Source of the DNA: Lepas anatifera
Taxonomy: Eukaryota > Arthropoda > Thecostraca > Lepadidae
Assembly (NCBI GenBank): GCA_034440635.1
Contig: JAOTON010000324.1
Coordinates: 1-64,000, forward strand
Length of the DNA: 64,000 nt
Reading direction: 5' to 3'
The notes below the pieces were generated by a model. The model was given only the letters and a program-made list of their open reading frames with translations. It was not told where the DNA came from and made no database searches. The stretch's first letter is position 1. The number at the start of each line of letters is the position of its first letter. Positions 57,639-64,000 of this stretch are shown in pieces. Made by a program: the position numbers and the translations under genes.

Positions 57639-60217
57639 TATAGGGGAGAGTGGGGTAAGATGCCCAGGGTTTAGGGAAATCCAGATTATAGAATAACCGC
57701 GATACCAACAGCGCTGCTTTAGATGCCAAGTCGTAGCATGATCATTTATCTTCCTTATAGAGTCGATGAAATTGCTGATAATTATCATATGTTCTAACTA
57801 TTATGATTTTACTAGAGGCTTGCAAAGGGGCGTCTCACCCTATCGGGTGGGTAAGACGCCCCTGAGGCTTGGTAAGATGCCCCACCCCTGGGCATCTTAC
57901 CCCATTTTGGTATATCGTTGATAAAGTAGATTTTTGTAGTTCTTAGCTTCATTGGTAATCATTTAAGTATTATTCAGAAGTCAGAATGTATTTAGAAGCA
58001 TCCACACACATTGATAGAACGTGTACCTAGGTGGTTTTTCATGTTTCCACGTCAAATGATAAAACAAAGTTACGTAAGACTAACGATAAAAACCAAGGAT
58101 AAAAGCATACCATAAAAGTAATATAAAATCACACACACACACTCACAAACAACGAAGTACAAAACGAAGTAGGTAAACTGGTACGAGGTTTCTGAGAACC
58201 TCCCCTAAATCGCCTACCTTGTCTTTTCTGTGTTCTCTTTGTTTCAAGTCCCCATTTTATAAGAAATATGGGCCAGATGTTGTTAAGTACAAAAACATTC
58301 ACTTCAGAGAGCAAAAATGGCTTGTGGTGACTCGAAGCTTCCTCCCACTAACCTTCACAGGCTCCCACTCTATCATTTATGGCGCACAGCCACCTTAGCA
58401 TTCTCGTCAAGGCACACAGGCCCAGCCTTCCCAGGCAGTGCACTCGATCTATTCTTTTCACGAGAGAACAAAACTCACTCCGCAGATGAGGTATCTGGTA
58501 TCGTCATGCCCACTGTCTTTCTTTCCTTATACCGCTTTTGCCTGCCTCGTCCACGTCTTTTTAGATACATTTGCTTTCGCAACCCCTTCAACTAGTCTAT
58601 CTTCCAGAGCCTTTTTATATGCATGTTGTTGCAAGTTCGGCTTTTGGAGTCGGAGTCTCGCTAAGGTCATCAATGGTCTTGTCACGGAGACCCTAGCCCT
58701 ACCATTGGAGCGAGCAACTCCTGTAATGAAGATTTAATTTAAGTCAAAGTTAAACATCCCACAAACCACAGGGATGGCCGCCCCGCTCAGGTCACCCTCT
58801 CACCAGTCAGTTGCCAGCCGACCTACGTCGGGTTAACTATTGTGCGCCAGAGCATCTCAGGGGAACCGATCCAAAGTCTGGACATGCACTGCCACTGCAC
58901 GTTCCTGAGCAGCGGGCCGGAGCCCAAAGCTCTACCAACTGGGCTACCGGGATGGCAAATGTAGGGACGACATAAGAGATCAGGTACGGAGCTTTGCAGG
59001 ATTAACCATGTGGAATATTTCAGGTCTAGCTCATTCATAGGCGTATCCAGGGTAAATAGTTCAGCCATAGCCCCTTCCTAATTGGCCAAAATTGACCGAT
59101 TTTGGCCAATTTTGGTTTAAAATGTTTTACGGTTTTTCCATTTTAATTTAATTGTTTTGCGCCTCCACCACACCAGTTTGATCTGAACCCGCCATGAGGT
59201 CATCTCCGGTTGGGGCATCAGGCCAGGTCCGGTGAACTCCCAAACAATTATCTCAAGGTTTTTAATGATTGAGCTGGGATTCGCTTTATCGAATGAAAGC
59301 ACCAACCACAACATTTTGCTGTTATGGGATTCCTTGCGTTAGTAGCCTGGGTTCAGGTGCGAGGCATTCAATTGGAAAGGTTAGTCACAAAGCGACAGAT
59401 TGAAGTGTGCTCTCATTTAACACGTACGGTCATGCGCGTCGAAAGCATAGGACAGGAACGGGAGGACGGATCCCCTAACTCGCTAATCTGTGAGGACGTC
59501 TCCCGACAAGTTTTGGGAATCGACCTAGGTTTTTATTGTTTCTCTATTACCTGCCTGCTTTGACCTACGTAAATTTGTTCATGAGCTTCATGGGCATTAG
59601 CTTTTTCAAAGACGGTCAATTTACAGCTCACTTCCCCTCCCCGCCATTCACCAGTCCAGGGTCCGTTGCCCCCCAGTAACAATTCCGTAGCACTGCCCGT
59701 AGGTAAGGTTTGGACTAACCCCAAGTTTAACACACAGTTGTTTACTCTAAGAAATGGCGTTATATTGCTCTGGGTAAGGAAGCCCCCTTTCCACCGGGAA
59801 AGTGTCCATGGGGCATCTTAACCCATTCGTTGAGGGGGCATCTTTCCCATCTGAACCCAAACTAGATAAAACCTAAAGGGCAAAAATCATACAATTAATA
59901 CATTCAAGGGAAATGCTCAGTTAATGAGTTGAATGTGCCATCATTCGTAATGCGAAATCAAACAAAGCACGCATCAAATACTCTTCGAGATATCTGCAAC
60001 CTATGTGGGCAATTTTTTCTTAGAAAAGCATCGAAATAAAGACTTACCCACCAGCTTGAAGCAAATCACAGGAGGGAACTGAATTTTTGCGCAAGAAACA
60101 ACCGAAGCCTCTGCTTTCGACCAAGAACCATATCATTTACCAGTGGTGGCCCGGATTGCCAAAAGAGGGGATGGGGCGTCTTACCCAATGGGGCATCTTA
60201 CCCCACTCTCCCCTATA
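57639..60217. mobile_element. 2.6-kb element with perfect 27-bp terminal inverted repeats
   Basis: The left end 57639-57665 starts TATAGGGGAGAGTGGGGTAA and continues GATGCCC. The right end 60191-60217 is its exact reverse complement. If the outer TATA is the target duplication, the element proper is bounded by GGGGAGAG and CTCTCCCC. Related GATGCCC/GGGCATCTTA words recur inside (57836-57905 and 59812-59850), forming sub-terminal inverted repeats. No transposase is recognised. The SINE at 58640-58955 is inserted within it. Confidence 0.8.
58640..58955 (-). mobile_element. tRNA-derived SINE nested in the 2.6-kb element
   Basis: On the minus strand, GGTAGCCCAGTTGGTAGAGC (A box) and GGATCGGTTCCCC (B box) form the head. 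The body carries CACCAGTCAGTTGCCAGCC (plus-strand reading) and ends in the TTTTGGAGTCGGAG region. It aligns end to end with the copy at 13840-14158 and is the better-preserved copy of the family here. Confidence 0.75.
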
Positions 60218-61182
60218 TCCGGGATGCACAAGCAGCCTTGGTATCAAGACCCTCTAAGGTCGTAAAATGTGGGAGACTCAGAAGAAATATGACGTTTCTG
60301 AACGGACCATTATAGAAAGCAAATGAATGTTCTTAAAACTCCTTTCCTCTTTTTTCTTTTTTTTATAATCAAATCTAAATATCTAATGAAAATGTTGTAT
60401 GTCGCATGAAACTGGTATGTTATAGTATAACTCCTGTCCTTACTATTGATACGGGCTGACGCCAAAGTCTTCCTTCAAGAGAAAGACAAACACAAAGCGG
60501 AAAAGAACGTACCAAAACTCGGATAACAGTCGATTGGTCCGTTCCCACGGTCGGTACGCCAACAGTGTGTACTGAGGTTGTTCATGGTTCCGGAGCAATA
60601 CTCGGGCTAATCTAGGCTAGTTTTCTGAAAGTTGTGTATGATCTCAGATCATGTAATTTCACCGCTCTCTTTGTAGTAATTAGTTTGAATTCCGATAGCT
60701 GTAAATAAAGATTCAAATGATAAAACAACGGAATTGATGACATTCGATGACCCGCTGTTTTCCGTCGTTCATTTCTTTGGGGGTGGTACAGAAGCAGCTC
60801 CACGTGCTCCTTTTTGGCCGCTGCTCAATCAAATCTGTCTAATCGGCAATGCAGCACTATCACCAATTCAGCGACCAAAAACAAAAACGGTGTCACAAAT
60901 ATTGTAATGTGAGTCAATATACGGCCCTTTAGCAGTAGCTCGTTCTTCAAACAGAGCTTGTTGTCCATCTTTCTATCATTATAACGATCGAACGAATTTC
61001 CCGTTCCCCTTTCAGGCAAAATAACATGGAAATTTATCAACAAAAGCAAACTTAAGAATACAAATGAGATTACCTGGAATTAGAGCAGTGAGGGCGGAAC
61101 GTTCGAATTTAAGGGGGGGCACCAGGGGTTTTTCAACCCATTTATTTCTAGTCAACGCCATAGGGTTAGTGTTACAATTTAT

Positions 61183-61210
61183 TTAAGGGGGCACCGTGCC
61201 CTGGTGCCCC
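61183..61210. repeat. Short palindrome GGGGGCACC...GGTGCCCCC
   Basis: Nine-base arms GGGGGCACC and GGTGCCCCC are separated by seven bases. A related GGGGGGGCACCAGGGG occurs at about 61114-61130. Together these look like the ends of a short degraded element (about 61090-61245). Confidence 0.5.
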
Positions 61211-62028
61211 CCCCCACCTCCCTGTTTTGCCGCCAGTAAATAAGAGTCTGTGGTGAAATTGAATATAGGCCTTTGTTGGGATCCAAACAGAAAAGGAACC
61301 GCTGTAAATACATCTAAAACATACATACCGAGCGGTAAATGCTCTCATCTCAGGCTGAAACAGGTGGAAAATGAGCCTAGGCGTGTCTGCTGTGCTAGCA
61401 CGGAGGCCACTAGATGACGCGCTTTTTGGGTAATGTCTTCGCCCGTATGCTACAGTCATACGCAAATATGTTTACAGTGCCTATAATTGAAGCTACAAAT
61501 CCGTATCAAAATTAGCGTCACACTGGCTTTCATATCAGCCCTCTGCAACGGTAAAATTACAAAACTGAACTTTTCACGACCTATTTTGGAAAAATGCTGA
61601 GGCGTAAAACAAATGTCGGAGGAAATGGTATGGTTCTTCTTCCTTCGTTTCACGTAATATGGGGAGTTTTGGGAATGATTATACTGGTAATGCTGCACAC
61701 AGTAAAGGTGGCATCAGTCCTTTAGAAACTTGACTTTTACCAGTGGCTTATAAATACGCAAACAACCATAGAACATACCCACGGGCATTGAATCTTCCAA
61801 CACAGCTGACTCACGTAATGTTAGTGTCGGTCTATCCAAAATTATGGGTGTCTCACACCCTCCTTTTCACGGCTGCTGTCGCTTCGATGTCAACATCTCT
61901 GAAACAATAGCCCCGCGGCTCCGGTATTCTCCGGCTGAATCGAATATTGACGCCAGCTAAGTTATGGTGATGTTGACGCTCCGACCCTGTTGTTCTCCCC
62001 GTCCTGAAGATGGCGAAACCAGCGGCAC

Positions 62029-62152
62029 TGACTCACAGCGGTGACGTCATTACGCCTCAGGCGCTACCTGAGAGGGACGGGCGCGGAGCCGAGCGAGATG
62101 AGGCGATGACTAGCAGCTTCAGCCAGTGCAGCTTTAGGCAGGATTATAAAAG
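62029..62152 (+). promoter_or_regulatory. Candidate promoter: AP-1 site, CRE and TATA box
   Basis: TGACTCA (62029-62035, AP-1/TRE consensus) and TGACGTCA (62042-62049, perfect CRE) lie about 100 bp upstream of TATAAAAG (62145-62152), in a locally GC-rich stretch within AT-rich DNA. A start site near 62175 would fit. No coding exon is recognised downstream within the window, so the gene it might serve is unknown. Confidence 0.4.
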
Positions 62153-64000
62153 CCCTCGGTTATGACGGCTTTATTTCTACCGCAAAGTCTCACTTGATAT
62201 ATCTGGCTCCGGTAAATGTTTGGAGACGAGAGTTTTGAAGCTATAAAAGTGGTAAACTTCATCTCCATCAAGGGTGGTGCTTAGAGGCCAGTAGCAGCCA
62301 ACTCTGCTTGACAGTGAAAACTGTGCTGGAAGTATCTTGGTGGAGAGTCATGATCGGTGCTCCACTTTTTATTTCCCGTAGAAATAATTTCTCGCCGGCA
62401 TGTTAGTTCAGGTGACGATATTGCTAGGACTTTTGTTCAAAAGAGGATGACAATGATACCTTGAATTATGCATGTGAGAAAACGTCGGCAATTTTTGTCA
62501 GAGGAGCTTGGGAGATCCGGAAGGCAATGACTTCGACATTCCACAAGTCAACGAAATGCCGCCGGGTAGAAAATACGCACAATGCCTATTGCTTCGTCCG
62601 TTAAATTGTCCATGAAATATATTGCATATTTTGTTTTTAGAATTGTATAACCACTGGTTCTTAGTCAATTTGGCAATAACCAAGGGAATCTGCTAGGTTA
62701 CTTCGAATAGGTGCCGCACCCACCACATGAAGACGAGTCTTCTCACAATAAAATATGGAGACATACAGTTTCCACACTAGCAGCGTGTATATTCTCTTTG
62801 TTCAGATTCCTCCGCCAGTCCGCTCGTCCATAAACAACAGCTTTCCTCTGAGAGCTCTGTTTAAGGAGATTGGAAACACTCATGCGCTGGCAAGAGTCCG
62901 TAAGCTGTAATTCTGTCCCGTGGACGGACGAATCCAGCGCTTTCTTGGGCTATGCATATGAGTGGAAAGTGAATGCACGCGTTGTTTGGTATGCGGGTGC
63001 GTGAGGCCAGCAGCGTGCGTGACAGTTTTCTCTTTGATTCCAGATTTAATACTCCGTCCTATCTCTTGGGAAACCGGTAGATGGAACTAAAAGTGAAGAC
63101 TTGGGACCGCGTGGCTGTCACCTTATCCGTTGGAAAGATCGTGTTTTCAAGTTGATGGTGACGGGCCTTTCCAGGTCACTGAGCACGGGGTTCAACGCTT
63201 TTGTTCGACCGTTCGCGTCTCTTTCAATGAATGGTCTCTGACGGGTACTTATCGTCCAAAATAATGGTTTTGCTATAACGCTTTTTGAGTATGCCTAAAA
63301 ACGGGGTTCATGTCCACTTAGCATCGTATATTTTCCCAAGACAGAAAAACCTTTTTTAACCAAATACTAAACTAGATACTTACGAAAGATGGATTCCAAG
63401 GTTTGAGTGCACACATGCTTTTGCCTCAGCCCCACCCTAGTTATTTCATGTCGTCGGATACGAACATATGGAAATTTTCCTTTAATCAGGTATTATTTTG
63501 ATTAAAAAACTACAAACTAATACATGTGAGCCTGATGCGTGATAACATTATCATACCAAATCTTGTATTTTAGAAAAACCTTTCACAGCATTGGAAAGGA
63601 AAAGAACAGATCTAATAGCATATCGCAACCAAGGCAAACCTTCCGGCCTAGGAACAAAAGCACATTCATAATCCAAAACGTTTACGAGATTCATTGCCTA
63701 GCATGGGTTTTGCAACCCGGGCCGTTTCCAAGAATCCCATTGGTGGGATTTGAGATGTTTTGAGGCACTCGTAAGCCGGCCATTGTGCAAAACTTGTCTA
63801 ACCCATTCGTTAATACATCTGAACACCGCTAAGAAGACCATGCCAAAGCCAAAAATATGTGCTAAATAAGGTCGTGAACCCAAGCAGACGTATTCATAAC
63901 ACAATGAAATCATCAATTTATGAGAACACTTGAGATTAGAATCTGTAAGAACCCCATTATTCCAGTTTCGACTTTGGCCAGCACACAGGCTCACACAACG

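Larger units (their letters stand above)
39876..64000. other. Repeat-rich region without recognised exons
   Basis: This 24 kb lies on the 5' side of the BAG gene and may be its first intron or intergenic. Apart from the repeats, elements and promoter-like sites listed separately, I see no protein family in any frame. Stretches 45500-46900, 52000-55900, 56100-57600 and 62200-64000 contain only short random frames. Confidence 0.65.

Overview
The window looks like nuclear DNA of an animal, most likely an arthropod and perhaps a crustacean. Exons are short and GC-rich with GT-AG introns. There are long CT/GA microsatellites, tRNA-derived SINE-like repeats and short hAT-type elements. The two recognisable proteins are an EMC1 with its signal peptide and a BAG3/starvin-type co-chaperone. 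The species cannot be named from the sequence. A homopolymer-rich block (about 5170-5870) and two +1 frameshifts in conserved exons suggest a noisy long-read assembly.

Layout: 1-2294 is AT-rich flank with no recognised gene. Positions 2295-28013 on the plus strand hold EMC1 in 15 recognised exons, from signal peptide to C-terminal membrane anchor. One segment of roughly 50-65 codons between exons 3 and 4 is not found. Intron 8 is 11.6 kb. On the opposite strand it carries a tRNA-Glu(CTC) (9097-9168) and an intronless four-pass membrane protein gene (16084-16563), plus a SINE and dispersed repeats. Positions 28502-38519 are repeat-strewn intergenic DNA. Positions 38520-39875 on the minus strand are the terminal coding exon of a BAG-domain co-chaperone, convergent with EMC1. 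From 39876 to 64000 I find no further convincing exon, so the 5' part of the BAG gene is either not recognised here or beyond the window. That stretch holds an AGGTCA-rich repeat (40182-41126), hAT-type MITEs with 8-bp target duplications, SINEs, a 2.6-kb element with perfect terminal inverted repeats (57639-60217), and a promoter-like AP-1/CRE/TATA cluster (62029-62152).

The most striking observation is inside EMC1. Three large minisatellites are each built from a splice junction of the gene. About 30 copies of an acceptor-like 19-bp unit run into the exon 9 acceptor. Seventeen copies of the exon 11 donor with its flanking exon end follow exon 11. Seventeen copies of the exon 14 donor, as a 30-bp unit, follow exon 14. 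The exon 14 array is fully open in the EMC1 frame, so use of any later donor would add 10 residues per unit without changing phase. Weaker junction-linked repeats precede exons 3 and 12. One gene therefore shows repeated local amplification of splice sites, which I do not recognise as a described system.

EMC1 and BAG3/starvin both act in protein quality control (membrane-protein insertion at the ER, and Hsp70 nucleotide exchange), but their adjacency is not evidence of joint function.
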